Shown: positions 8,242-17,565, counted from the first letter of the stretch. The stretch: 32,429 nucleotides of DNA from a bacterium (GCA_030647265.1 JAUSJM010000002.1:1-32429), one strand, 5' to 3'. Translations and numbers: made by a program. The notes: a model not told the origin generated them from the sequence alone.

Positions 8242-10179
8242 CTAACTAGCTTTCTTTTTGCCAACAATTGCTTCAAACTCGTCAGCATCCAGAGTTTCTT
8301 TTTCTAAAAGGGCTTTAGCTACCTTATCCAACTTTAGTTTATTAGATTTTAAGATGCCTTGGGCTTGTACATAAGCTGTATCAATAATCTTTTTGATTTC
8401 CGCATCAATCTTGGTTTGCATCGTCTCAGAAACCCCATTTCCCTCCTCCATAGCTTGGGGCCAAACACCAAACATGTTTTGAGCTTTGACATTGACCGGT
8501 CCTAGATCTGACATACCGTATTCTGTAACCATATCCCGGGCGATACTGGTAGCTACCTGTAAATCAGAGGCAGCTCCGGTAGAGATATCATCAAAAACCA
8601 TTGATTCCGCAGCTTGGCCTCCCAAAGCGGTGGCAATTTGTTCCACCAAGCGGGTTTTTCTCACATTGGAACGGTCTTCAGTGGGAGGAAACATGGTGTG
8701 TCCCCCGCTCATACCCCGGGCGACAATGGAAATCCGATGTACCGGGTCCACTTGCGGCAAATTGTGTCCTACCACTGCATGGCCCGCTTCATGGTAAGCG
8801 GAAAGCTTCCTATCCTCTTCCGTCTGCATCCTTTTTCTTTGCGGTCCCAGCTTGACTTTAGTAGCCGCCTCTTCCAAATCTTTGGCGTCAATGGCTTTTT
8901 TACCTTCCCGGGCTGCCAAGATAGCTGCTTCATTTAACATGTTGGCCAAATCTGCTCCCGAGAACCCAACCGTTCTCCGGGCCAGTCTTTCCGTATTAAC
9001 ATCTTTGGTAAAGGGTTTACCCTTCATATGAAGCTGAATAATAGCCCGTCTCTCTTCTAAATCGGGGAGATTTAGTACCACTCTTCTGTCAAACCTCCCG
9101 GGCCTCACCAAGGCTTGGTCCAAAAGATCCGGCCTGTTAGTCGCTCCCAAGACAATGACAAGATCGTTGGGAGTAAAACCATCCATCTCTACCAAGATCT
9201 GATTTAAGGTTTGTTCTCTCTCGTCATGGCCTCCGGACATACCAAAACCCCGAGCCCGGCCAATTGATTCAATCTCATCAATAAAGATGATGGCCGGAGC
9301 ATTTTTCTTGGCCTGACCAAACATATCTCTTACCCTGGCTGCCCCTACTCCCACCAACATCTCCATAAACTCCGAACCGGCAATAGAGAAAAATGGCACT
9401 CCGGCTTCTCCCGCCACTGCCCGCGACAAAAGGGTTTTTCCCGTTCCGGGAGGACCAACTAACAACACCCCTTTAGGAATTCTGGCTCCCATAGCCCTGT
9501 ATTTTTGCGGGCTTTTTAAAAAATCTACTACCTCCTCCAGCTCCTTTTTAGCCTCCTCCACCCCCGCTACATCATCAAACTTTACCTGGGGTTGGTCTTT
9601 GGAAAACACCCTCGCCCTGGACTGTCCAAAGGCAAAGATCGATTGAGCCCCCTCTCTGGCTTGTCTAAAAATAAAGAAGAAAAAGCCCACCATTAAAAGG
9701 ATGGGCAAAACAGTCCCCAGTAAAGAGAGCCAAGTTTGGGACCAGGAGGTATCTTTAACTTCAATGTTGACAGCCTTAGGATCTACATCAGCATCTTTTA
9801 AGATTTGATAAATGGATTCCCCGGGCTCTTTCCTGGAAGTTACTTCTTTGTCACTCTGTTTACCTTCGTCAGAAAGCAAGCTTTGCTTATACTTGGCAGT
9901 TATCTGGCTGTCAGTGATAGTGATTTTATCAATCTTGTTATCTTTAACATCATTTACTACCTGGGAGATAGGAACTTCAGTACTGGGTTTTCCTCCACCG
10001 GAAAGGTTCACAAAAAAGATCAAAGCAGCCAAACCTACCAGGACATAAACTGCCAACCCCTTTAAGGTACCCATAAATTTTTTAGGGGTAATCTTCGGAT
10101 TAATCTTCCCTCCCCCATTCAAAGAAGGCAGTTTTGGTTTTTCGATAGAGGAGTTATGTTCGTTTTTACTCCTTGGCAT
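8242..10179 (-). CDS. ftsH: ATP-dependent zinc metalloprotease FtsH (likely start at 10179, not 10254)
   Basis: [28 protein letters not shown], second region of homology, [10 protein letters not shown] zinc motif. ATG at [11 protein letters not shown] preferred because a TGG-TACAAT box lies just upstream. Confidence 0.96.
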   Translation of the reverse strand: MPRSKNEHNSSIEKPKLPSLNGGGKINPKITPKKFMGTLKGLAVYVLVGLAALIFFVNLSGGGKPSTEVPISQVVNDVKDNKIDKITITDSQITAKYKQSLLSDEGKQSDKEVTSRKEPGESIYQILKDADVDPKAVNIEVKDTSWSQTWLSLLGTVLPILLMVGFFFFIFRQAREGAQSIFAFGQSRARVFSKDQPQVKFDDVAGVEEAKKELEEVVDFLKSPQKYRAMGARIPKGVLLVGPPGTGKTLLSRAVAGEAGVPFFSIAGSEFMEMLVGVGAARVRDMFGQAKKNAPAIIFIDEIESIGRARGFGMSGGHDEREQTLNQILVEMDGFTPNDLVIVLGATNRPDLLDQALVRPGRFDRRVVLNLPDLEERRAIIQLHMKGKPFTKDVNTERLARRTVGFSGADLANMLNEAAILAAREGKKAIDAKDLEEAATKVKLGPQRKRMQTEEDRKLSAYHEAGHAVVGHNLPQVDPVHRISIVARGMSGGHTMFPPTEDRSNVRKTRLVEQIATALGGQAAESMVFDDISTGAASDLQVATSIARDMVTEYGMSDLGPVNVKAQNMFGVWPQAMEEGNGVSETMQTKIDAEIKKIIDTAYVQAQGILKSNKLKLDKVAKALLEKETLDADEFEAIVGKKKAS

Positions 10180-10282
10180 ACGGAGGGATTGTACCACAGC
10201 CAGCTTCCCAATACTAGGAGATGTCCCACACATCTGGAAGTTGACACTGTCCACAAGAACAGGTTTTATTACTACTATGAGT

Positions 10283-10603
10283 TTATCTCACTTTTGAACC
10301 GGGGGAAACTTTGGAGGCTGGCTTTAAAAGAATAGGGTTGGTATCTCCTACTGCCATAATCATCCCCTGAGACTCTAAACCCATCATCATCCTAGGTTCC
10401 AGATTAGTCACAAAAACAAACTGCTTTCCTACTAACTTCTCAGTCTTATACCATTTTTTAATACCAGAGAGAATCTGTCTGGGCCGTTCCTCTCCTAAAT
10501 TCACCCTCAGTTTTAACAGCTTCTCTGAACCCTCAATCTCTTCTACTTCCAGAATCGTCCCCACCTTCATTTCTACTTTGGCAAAATCATCAAAAGAAAT
10601 CAT
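10283..10603 (-). CDS. Stand-alone tRNA-binding-domain protein (MetRS C-terminal/CsaA/EMAP-like OB fold)
   Basis: MISFDDFAKVEMKVGTILEVEEIEGSEKLLKLRVNLGEE...RQILSGIKKWY...VFVTNLEPRMMMGLESQGMIMA. Confidence 0.88.
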   Translation of the reverse strand: MISFDDFAKVEMKVGTILEVEEIEGSEKLLKLRVNLGEERPRQILSGIKKWYKTEKLVGKQFVFVTNLEPRMMMGLESQGMIMAVGDTNPILLKPASKVSPGSKVR

Positions 10604-10605
10604 AA

Positions 10606-11616
10606 TTATCCAAAGTAGTTAATTTTCATGGCTTTTTTAACTTCTTCTAAGGTTTTTTGGGCCTCTGACCTAGCTTTTTTTGTTCCAGCTTTAAGAATTT
10701 TTTCTACCAACTCAGGATTTTTTTCATATTCAAATCTCCTTTTTCTGATAGGATCCAGGAAATTATTAAGAATTTTGACCAGGTACTTTTTAACCTCAAT
10801 ATCCCCTACTTGGCCTGTCCTATAAAGTTCTTTGTACTTGGTTATCTGTTCGTGATCAGAGTCAGAACCAAAAGCATCGAGATACACAAACACCGGGTTT
10901 CCCTCTACATGCCCCGGATCAGTAGGATGAATCCTGGTAGGATCAGTGTACATACTCATGACTTTTTTTTCTACTTCTTCAGAAGAATCAGAAAGATTAA
11001 TGACATTACCAGCTGATTTGCTCATCTTGGCCTTACCATCTGTTCCAGGCAAAGTGGGTACCTCCCCCACTAAACTTTCCGGCTCAGGAAAAACTGCTTC
11101 ATAAGTATGGTTAAAATCTCGAGCTACTTCCCGGGTTACCTCAATATGAGAGAGCTGGTCTTTACCTACAGGTACTAAATTTGCCCTCACCATCAGAATA
11201 TCAGCAGCCTGTAGCACCGGGTAACCTAGAAGGCCAAAAGAAGGGATAGTTAAATGAGCATCCTTCATCACATCCTTGAGAGTTGGAACCCTTTCCAGCC
11301 TGGGAACAGTGGTGAGCATGCCAAAGATAACAGCCAGCTCTCCTACTTCAGGAATCTGAGACTGGATATAGATGGTAGATTTTTGAGGGTCAATCCCTAC
11401 TGCCAAGTAATCTAATACCTGGCTGTAAACATTCTCTTTTAACTTAGTGGTGTATTCTTTATCAGGTTTAGTGGTTAAAGTATGAAGGTCGGCCACAATA
11501 AGAAAGACTTCATATTCATCTTGCAATTTGACACGGTTAGAAAGGGACCCCACAAAGTGTCCTAAATGCAGCTTCCCAGTTGGCCTATCTCCTGTCAAAA
11601 TTCTTTTTTTAGTCAT
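10606..11616 (-). CDS. trpS: Tryptophanyl-tRNA synthetase
   Basis: GDRPTGKLHLGHFVGSL HIGH-type motif, AKMSKSAGNVI KMSKS motif, length 336 aa; GGAGGAGAG upstream of ATG. Confidence 0.96.
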   Translation of the reverse strand: MTKKRILTGDRPTGKLHLGHFVGSLSNRVKLQDEYEVFLIVADLHTLTTKPDKEYTTKLKENVYSQVLDYLAVGIDPQKSTIYIQSQIPEVGELAVIFGMLTTVPRLERVPTLKDVMKDAHLTIPSFGLLGYPVLQAADILMVRANLVPVGKDQLSHIEVTREVARDFNHTYEAVFPEPESLVGEVPTLPGTDGKAKMSKSAGNVINLSDSSEEVEKKVMSMYTDPTRIHPTDPGHVEGNPVFVYLDAFGSDSDHEQITKYKELYRTGQVGDIEVKKYLVKILNNFLDPIRKRRFEYEKNPELVEKILKAGTKKARSEAQKTLEEVKKAMKINYFG

Positions 11617-11671
11617 ATAGATCTCTCCTCCATTCTATAGTTGGGTAGGACTTTAAGCAAATCCCCAAAAT

Positions 11672-12409
11672 TTAGCCATCCTTCAACATCCTCCCAGTTA
11701 ATTTTTTTAGTTTCTGAACAAGATTGTCTGCTATAAATTCTAACAATTGTTTACCCTTCTCTGGATCTATCTCAAGCTTGGGTGAGAAGTTCAAAATTCC
11801 CAGGCGGGTTATTTCCTTAGTAGAAAAAAGGCTAAAAACTCCTTCTTGATGAGGAGCAAACTTCGGATTTGACCTGGTACCAATAAACCCAACATTTTTA
11901 GGGTCCAACGCAGCAATAATTGAGCTTTCTGAACTTCCGGCGTGCATCTCACTACCTCCAAAAAGCTCCTGACACTTTTTATCAACTTCCTCATCAAAAG
12001 CTACCAAAAAACCCAACTTCTTTTTATTCCCATAGTTACATTCGTTCTGAATAACTCTCATAACGGCATTGTTCCCCCCATGAGTAGAGACAACTAACAT
12101 CTGATCAAACCCAACATCAAAAATAGAACTCGTAATCTCTTTTATTAAGGAAATATAGGTTGAGCACTCTAAAGATATTGTGCCAGGAAAACCCTTATGC
12201 TCTTTTGAGCAGCCAAAAGGGAGGGTTGGCAATAAAATTACTTTATCCCCCATCCTCTGCTCTAATCTCTCACTTAGAGCTTCCGCAATTAAAGTATCTG
12301 TTCCAAGAGGCAAAAAAGGGCCGTGTTGCTCAATCGAAGCAATGAACATTACAGGTAATTTATCGATACTCTCCGCCAATCTTTTAAAATCCGTGTTTTT
12401 AATTAACAT
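11672..12409 (-). CDS. Creatininase-family amidohydrolase
   Basis: SIEQHGPFLPLGTDTLIAEAL, LPFGCSKEHKGFPGTISL, VVSTHGGNNAVMR, GGSEMHAGSSESSI. GGAGGTGGCAG precedes the ATG at 12409. Confidence 0.85.
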   Translation of the reverse strand: MLIKNTDFKRLAESIDKLPVMFIASIEQHGPFLPLGTDTLIAEALSERLEQRMGDKVILLPTLPFGCSKEHKGFPGTISLECSTYISLIKEITSSIFDVGFDQMLVVSTHGGNNAVMRVIQNECNYGNKKKLGFLVAFDEEVDKKCQELFGGSEMHAGSSESSIIAALDPKNVGFIGTRSNPKFAPHQEGVFSLFSTKEITRLGILNFSPKLEIDPEKGKQLLEFIADNLVQKLKKLTGRMLKDG

Positions 12410-13634
12410 CTGCCACCTCCAATGATACATCCACATCTTGGGTTTTACCTGTTTGACATGCTCTTTCTAATTTCTCTTCCCAAAAACCTGATTTCAGGTT
12501 CCACAGGAAAAGCGTTGCTAAAGACGGAACTTCTTCGTGTAGCCCATAACGTGCTGTAAACCGAAACGGAGCAAAGGTATTTTGCCCATCAGGGAAAAGT
12601 TGCAAATACTCTGTCCTCACACAAGGAAGCTCTGGACGAAATGGGCTTAGCTCTTTTAAGAGAATCCTTGTTCTTTGGGGGTTACCATAGTCATTTCCAT
12701 CATGAATAACCAAGTCGTGATCTCCTGTCAGCATAAGGGCATCAAATACTGGGCCCACAGGAGCAACCTCTCCCCTATCTAAGAGTTCAATAATTCTTTC
12801 CAGATCCATTACTGTGATTCTTGCGACTTGTCCGGATTTAGAATTAATCTGTTCCTGAAGAAAGCCTTGACCAGCTCTAAGATTAATACTAAAGGGGATT
12901 GTTCCCTCTCTACCGATAAACACTGGACTACTCCCCAATCTAAGGGTTCTTAGCAAAGGCTCCATTCGTCCATCTTTTAAACCTGCCGCTGATCGTCTTG
13001 CTGCCTCTTGACCTAAGGAGGAGCTAAAGTAAGATTCCCGAGGGACTCGAAACTGATCAACACTCTCGCCAAAAATCATACGAGTAATTTTTTGGTACAA
13101 CTCCTCCGAGATTTCCGACAATCTCTTGCCTTCAGCGCCAACAAAAGTTTCTGCGTATAAGCTTTGCAGTATATCCAGCCTTTCCAAAAGTTTGTCAACT
13201 ACAACCTGGGAGTAGCGCTCACTCCCCCGTTTGAAGATAAAGTTCCTCACAGAAACCCATTTATCTCGCAAAAGGAGGTTCCCCTCCAAATCTTTTGCCA
13301 GTTCTGGAGTAACTTTTTCCCACCAACATATCATGGAAATCTTTGTTTTAATAGAAGTTTTAAAGATCTCATCTGGGGTAGGTACCAAAAAGGTAATTTC
13401 ATTACCGCCAGGAGGTCTCATCTCCCAAATTAAGGGATATGTCTCGGGGACCAAAGCGCCACATTCTTTCATAAATTTCCTCCACCTTAGATCTCCAGTT
13501 ATAATTCTCGTTTCCTGGTCAAAAAAGGCATGGGTATAAGAAGAGAAGGCCATAACTTTTCTCCCTTCAAATTGTTGAAGCACTATTGAAGCTTCAGATA
13601 TTTTACTTATAGAGCCGTCGTCTATTTCTAACAT
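12399..13634 (-). CDS. Hypothetical protein, 411 aa, coupled to GCH II and creatininase genes
   Basis: Long ORF starting 2 nt after the GCH II stop and overlapping the creatininase start; no family recognised. Confidence 0.75.
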   Translation of the reverse strand: MLEIDDGSISKISEASIVLQQFEGRKVMAFSSYTHAFFDQETRIITGDLRWRKFMKECGALVPETYPLIWEMRPPGGNEITFLVPTPDEIFKTSIKTKISMICWWEKVTPELAKDLEGNLLLRDKWVSVRNFIFKRGSERYSQVVVDKLLERLDILQSLYAETFVGAEGKRLSEISEELYQKITRMIFGESVDQFRVPRESYFSSSLGQEAARRSAAGLKDGRMEPLLRTLRLGSSPVFIGREGTIPFSINLRAGQGFLQEQINSKSGQVARITVMDLERIIELLDRGEVAPVGPVFDALMLTGDHDLVIHDGNDYGNPQRTRILLKELSPFRPELPCVRTEYLQLFPDGQNTFAPFRFTARYGLHEEVPSLATLFLWNLKSGFWEEKLERACQTGKTQDVDVSLEVADVN

Positions 13635-13636
13635 CG

Positions 13637-14251
13637 TTAAAGTGACAATAGATGTCCCATCCTTTCTTTTTTAGTCTTAAGATACTTGAGAGTGATTGTT
13701 GGGGTTTGAGTAATCACAGAAACTCGCTGAGTAATTTTGACCCCAAAACCCTGAAGTTCTTTCACTTTTTGTGGATTGTTAGTAAGAAGCTTTACACTCT
13801 TAACCTGTATCTCCTGGAGAATCTCAGCTGCTTCTTCAAAAGTTCGAGCATCCACTGGTAATCCAAGCGCTAAATTAGCATCAACTGTATCCAAACCTTT
13901 TTGTTGTAATTCCATTGCTTTAATCTTGTTACCTAAGCCAATCCCCCTTCCTTCCTGATCAAGATAAATAAGAACTCCTCGACCTTCCTTAAAAATCATT
14001 TTCAAAGCCTGTTCTAGTTGCATTCCGCAATCACAAAGCAAGGAACCAAAAACATCTCCTGTTAAGCAGGAAGAGTGTACTCTCACTAGAACATCACTCA
14101 CTCCTAAAACCTGACCTAATACTAAAGCTGAGGCAAATTTACCATTCTTTTTGTTTTGAAAAACCAGCATTGTAAAATCCCCCACCTTTGTAGGAAGACT
14201 TATCTCACCAATCTTGATTAATTTCTTTTGCATATTCTCTTTTTTCACCAC
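13637..14251 (-). CDS. ribA: GTP cyclohydrolase II (RibA-type)
   Basis: VRVHSSCLTGDVFGSLLCDCGMQLEQAL zinc-binding motif, YLDQEGRGIGLGNKIKA; GTG start (alternative ATG at 14233). Confidence 0.93.
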   Translation of the reverse strand: MVKKENMQKKLIKIGEISLPTKVGDFTMLVFQNKKNGKFASALVLGQVLGVSDVLVRVHSSCLTGDVFGSLLCDCGMQLEQALKMIFKEGRGVLIYLDQEGRGIGLGNKIKAMELQQKGLDTVDANLALGLPVDARTFEEAAEILQEIQVKSVKLLTNNPQKVKELQGFGVKITQRVSVITQTPTITLKYLKTKKERMGHLLSL

Positions 14252-14276
14252 AAAAAAACCGCCTCTGCTGGCGGTT
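14252..14276 (-). terminator. Rho-independent terminator-like hairpin + U tract immediately 5' of GCH II
   Basis: Minus strand AACCGCC-AGCAGA-GGCGGTT followed by a T run; 7-bp stem directly before the GTG start. Confidence 0.75.
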
Positions 14277-14412
14277 CCTTGTGCTTTTATTTTGTTTTAA
14301 ATTAAATTTTAATTTTCATGGATTAGGCACACAAAACACCAACAGTTCAACTGTTGTATCTACGATGCCACTTATATTGACCTTTGAAGATCAACTTATC
14401 CATCTTGTGTTT

Positions 14413-14442
14413 AAGATATCACACTATAAGGTGAACTGTCAA
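14413..14442 (-). promoter_or_regulatory. Putative promoter for the GCH II leader
   Basis: Minus strand TTGACA-N18-TATCTT, just downstream of the korB stop. Confidence 0.5.
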
Positions 14443-14455
14443 GAAACAGATGTCC

Positions 14456-15313
14456 TTAACGGAAGCTTTTGACTATATCCCCGATGTCTATCTTGTCAAT
14501 TGACTGATCCAACAAAGTTTTTTCTTTGAGCTGAGGAAGATGGGTATGATAGGCAGGACGGCGAGAACGGTAAAGCACCCCTGTCACCAGTTTCTTAGGT
14601 CCTTCATCAAGTTTTTCTAAAGCTTCATCAGCCTTTAATCCCTTCATATCTCTCAACTGATAAATTCTTTCCTTAAACCACAGAGGAGTTTTTTCCTCAT
14701 CAAAAGTAAGACAAGGCTCTAGCACATCAATTAAGGCAAAACCGGGATGTTTCATCCCTTCTATAATCAGATTAGTCAGTTGAGGAATATCCAAAGCATA
14801 GCCCCGGGCTACATAACCTACTTGATGCATAATAGCTGTCTTTAAAGGTTCAAAAGAAAGATCAATCACCCCTAAAGGTGTAGTTTTAGTTTTCTTACCT
14901 TTTTCCGTGGTAGGAGAACTTTGACCGGTGGTTAAAGAATATAAACCGTTATTATGGACTAAAACCGTGATATCAAAGTTAGCTCTTACTGCTTTGATTA
15001 AATGTTCTGCGCCTTCCCCATAGATCCCTCCATCCCCACCTACAGCCAGCACTGGAAATTTATGATGTGCTAAATGTACTCCCACAGCGGTGGGAATAGC
15101 TCTTCCATGAAGGGCATGAATACCATAGGGGCTTAGAAAATCAGCCATGTTACCGGAACAGCCAATGTCATAAACAAGCATCACTTTATCAGGGGTAAGC
15201 TCTTGTTCACTTAAGGCATTCTTTAAAGCTGCCCAAACTCCAAAATTGCCACAGCCGGGACACCAGGTGGGAAAAAGTTTGGTATTAAAGCTTTTGGGGG
15301 CTGTTTTAGCCAT
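14456..15313 (-). CDS. korB: 2-oxoacid:ferredoxin oxidoreductase beta subunit
   Basis: FPTWCPGCGNFGVWAALKNAL, DIGCSGNMADFL, LHGRAIPTAVGVHLAHH, VGGDGGIYGEGAEHLI (TPP binding). Confidence 0.93.
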   Translation of the reverse strand: MAKTAPKSFNTKLFPTWCPGCGNFGVWAALKNALSEQELTPDKVMLVYDIGCSGNMADFLSPYGIHALHGRAIPTAVGVHLAHHKFPVLAVGGDGGIYGEGAEHLIKAVRANFDITVLVHNNGLYSLTTGQSSPTTEKGKKTKTTPLGVIDLSFEPLKTAIMHQVGYVARGYALDIPQLTNLIIEGMKHPGFALIDVLEPCLTFDEEKTPLWFKERIYQLRDMKGLKADEALEKLDEGPKKLVTGVLYRSRRPAYHTHLPQLKEKTLLDQSIDKIDIGDIVKSFR

Positions 15314-17010
15314 TATTTACTCTTTAAATTTTTCACAGATTCGACAATCTCTTCCGGATAAAAGGGCCGGCCGTTATATTTTCGAAGCGCATAGTCCGTT
15401 TTTATTCCTGTTTGCTCCCTAATTAAACCCTCTAATTGCCCTTGGGCATTACCTTCCAGACATACCAGACTCTTCGCTTTCTCTAAGTGCTTCTGAGCTG
15501 AAACAGGAAAAGGCCAAAGGTAGTTAAAATGAAGGTAGTTGGTATCAGGCAGCTCCTTTAAAGCTTCCAGTACCGGACCCAAGGTAGAGCCAAAGCCCAC
15601 TAAGGTAGTGACAGCCTCAGGTGGACCAAAAAGAGGAAGCTCCCAGAGGTCCTCTTGGAGGCTCACCAGCTTCTTTAACCTTTTCCCCATCTGTTTTTCC
15701 CGATCCAGACTCTCCTCACTCCCCAAACCTGTTTCATCATGTTCATAGCTGTTGGTCAAGGATGCTCCACCTTTTTGCCCTAAGACAGGACGGGGTGAAA
15801 CGCCGGAAGAAGTTAAAGCATAACGCTGGAAGCTCCCATTTAGTTCTGAAGCAAAACCAAAACGCTTATTTTGATGATCACTGGGAAAAAACGGACCGCT
15901 TTTACAGCTGTCACAAAGGTATTTATCAGTTAAAATTGTCACCGGCAGTTGGTACTTTTCGGCCAACAGAAAAGCTTTTTTGGTAAGTTCAAAAGCCTCC
16001 CAAGGGTTTCCGGGTGCCAGTACTACCCGGGGAAACTCATCCTGGGAAGCATGGAGGGCAAATCTTAAGTCTCCCTGTCCGGTCCAGGTAGGCATGCCGG
16101 TAGCCGGGCCGGGACGCATCCCTAATACCACCACAGCGGGAATCTCCGCCACCCCAGTCATCCCCAAACCCTCCACCATCAAAGAAAAACCACCGCCCGA
16201 AGTAGCAGTCATGGCCCTTACCCCAGCAACCGAGGCTCCAATCAAGGTATTAATAGCTGCCACCTCACTCTCCACATGGTGAGACACAAAGTTGTAAGAG
16301 GCAGCATTATCAGCTAGAAAATGAAATAAAGAAGAAACGGGAGTCATGGGATATGCGGCAAAGTATTTCATCCCCGAGGCAATAGAAGCTGCCCCGATCG
16401 CTTCGTTTCCGGAAACCACAATCTGAGAAGCTTTTAGGGGTAAATCTACAGCCTGGATAAAATTGTTTAAGTTTTCCCTCACCAAAGAGGCTCCATCCTC
16501 AGCAGCTTTTCTATTTGTCTGGCCTACTTTTTCACCTTTACTCCCAAAAACATCTGTGATCACTTCATATAAAGAATTTGCTGATAATCCCAAAAGGGCT
16601 ACTACTGCCCCCAAGGCCACCATATTAAAAGCTTGAGCAGAACCAGCGTTTTCCAAAGCTATCTTTTTCCAAGGGATTGGTAACAATTCTACTTCTTCCA
16701 TCTTAGGAGCTTCAAAAGACTCCGGGTCAAATAAAACCTTGGCTCCTGATTTTAATTCTTCTTGGTGGAGAGTGAGGGTTTGTTCATCAAAAGCTATTAA
16801 AAAATCCAGCTTTTGGTGTTGGGAAGAAACCTCTTCTCCCCCAAAATAGATTTGGTAAGTGTTATGCCCCCCCTTGATTAGGGATGGGTACTCATCATAA
16901 GCAAAGAGGGAAAACCCCAGCCTGGATAAAGCTTTGGCTAAAATTAAACCGGTGGTTTTAATCCCCTCTCCTGCTTTACCACCAATTTTGATATTAATAG
17001 AATCTGTCAT
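15313..17010 (-). CDS. korA: 2-oxoacid:ferredoxin oxidoreductase fused gamma-alpha subunit
   Basis: N-terminal gamma domain IGGKAGEGIKTTGLILAKAL...YPSLIKGGHN; alpha domain GNEAIGAASIASGMKYFAAYPMTPVSSL. TAATG overlap with korB. Confidence 0.93.
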   Translation of the reverse strand: MTDSINIKIGGKAGEGIKTTGLILAKALSRLGFSLFAYDEYPSLIKGGHNTYQIYFGGEEVSSQHQKLDFLIAFDEQTLTLHQEELKSGAKVLFDPESFEAPKMEEVELLPIPWKKIALENAGSAQAFNMVALGAVVALLGLSANSLYEVITDVFGSKGEKVGQTNRKAAEDGASLVRENLNNFIQAVDLPLKASQIVVSGNEAIGAASIASGMKYFAAYPMTPVSSLFHFLADNAASYNFVSHHVESEVAAINTLIGASVAGVRAMTATSGGGFSLMVEGLGMTGVAEIPAVVVLGMRPGPATGMPTWTGQGDLRFALHASQDEFPRVVLAPGNPWEAFELTKKAFLLAEKYQLPVTILTDKYLCDSCKSGPFFPSDHQNKRFGFASELNGSFQRYALTSSGVSPRPVLGQKGGASLTNSYEHDETGLGSEESLDREKQMGKRLKKLVSLQEDLWELPLFGPPEAVTTLVGFGSTLGPVLEALKELPDTNYLHFNYLWPFPVSAQKHLEKAKSLVCLEGNAQGQLEGLIREQTGIKTDYALRKYNGRPFYPEEIVESVKNLKSK

Positions 17011-17023
17011 AGGTTAAAAATAG

Positions 17024-17097
17024 TAGCAGGGGTGGGGTGCGCGCCCACGACCTCGGCGTTATGAGTGCCGTGCTCTAACTAGCTGAGCTACCCTGCC
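17024..17097 (-). tRNA. tRNA with CAT anticodon (Met or Ile2) with non-canonical T-loop
   Basis: GGCAGGG TA GCTC AGCTAGTTA GAGC A CGGCA CTCATAA CGCCG AGGTC GTGGG CGCGCAC CCCAC CCCTGCT A: full cloverleaf with a G1-U72 pair and an A31-C39 mismatch. Confidence 0.8.
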
Positions 17098-17198
17098 ACG
17101 TCAAACGTGGCTACCAAGTTAAACTTGATACCGTAGAGCAATTCTACCAAATTAAGAAGTCTTTAGAAAGTTTTGTGCCGGGCTGGATGAAGACTCAA

Positions 17199-17447
17199 TC
17201 ATTTAAAGGCAAGGTTGAGGACCCTAATTTTCTTTGCTCTCCTCCAACTTTTAATTTGCATTTCTCTTTTTAAAGCATCACTTTGAGTGGGTAACTTTTC
17301 AGAATAGACCAATTCGATTGGTTTGTGTGATCTGGTGTAATATCCACCCATACCATTTTTATGATCTGCAAATCTTTTCTCGATATTATTTGAAATTCCT
17401 GTATAAAAACTTCCATCCTCACATAAAAGAACATAAACAAACCACAT
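17199..17447 (-). CDS. GIY-YIG nuclease-domain protein (82 aa)
   Basis: MWFVYVLLCEDGSFYTGISNNIEKRFADHKNGMGGYYTRSHKPIELVYSE. Upstream extension of the track ORF crosses tRNA-fMet and is rejected. Confidence 0.9.
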   Translation of the reverse strand: MWFVYVLLCEDGSFYTGISNNIEKRFADHKNGMGGYYTRSHKPIELVYSEKLPTQSDALKREMQIKSWRRAKKIRVLNLAFK

Positions 17448-17480
17448 TGGATTTATTGTAACAGAAGTGTATAATAGCTT

Positions 17481-17555
17481 CGCGGGGTAGAGCAGCGGTA
17501 GCTCGTGGGGCTCATAATCCCAAGGTCGTTGGTTCGAATCCAACCCCCGCAACCA
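17481..17555 (+). tRNA. Initiator tRNA-fMet(CAT), CCA encoded
   Basis: CGCGGGG TA GAGC AGCGGTA GCTC G TGGGG CTCATAA TCCCA AGGTC GTTGG TTCGAAT CCAAC CCCCGCA ACCA; C1-A72 mismatch and A11-U24 pair mark an initiator. TATAAT box just upstream. Confidence 0.96.
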
Positions 17556-17565
17556 AAGAAAAAGT

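Noticed and set aside
8486-8937. Plus-strand ORFs antisense to ftsH (8486..8797, 8601..8855, 8614..8937)
   Set aside because: They lie fully within the strongly conserved ftsH coding region, in three overlapping frames with no recognisable domain.
10179-10254. FtsH start at 10254 as given in the ORF track
   Set aside because: The extra 25 aa (MDSVNFQMCGTSPSIGKLAVVQSLR) do not resemble FtsH N-termini, and they cover a putative extended -10 promoter for the internal ATG.
14252-14442. FMN riboswitch upstream of GCH II
   Set aside because: The leader does not show a recognisable RFN-element consensus by eye; kept only as an unclassified structured leader.
17096-17132. Two small hairpins (gccacg-tcaaa-cgtggc and caagt-taa-acttg) beside the tRNA(CAT)
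   Set aside because: Short AT-rich stems without a U tract; not enough to call a terminator or a repeat family.
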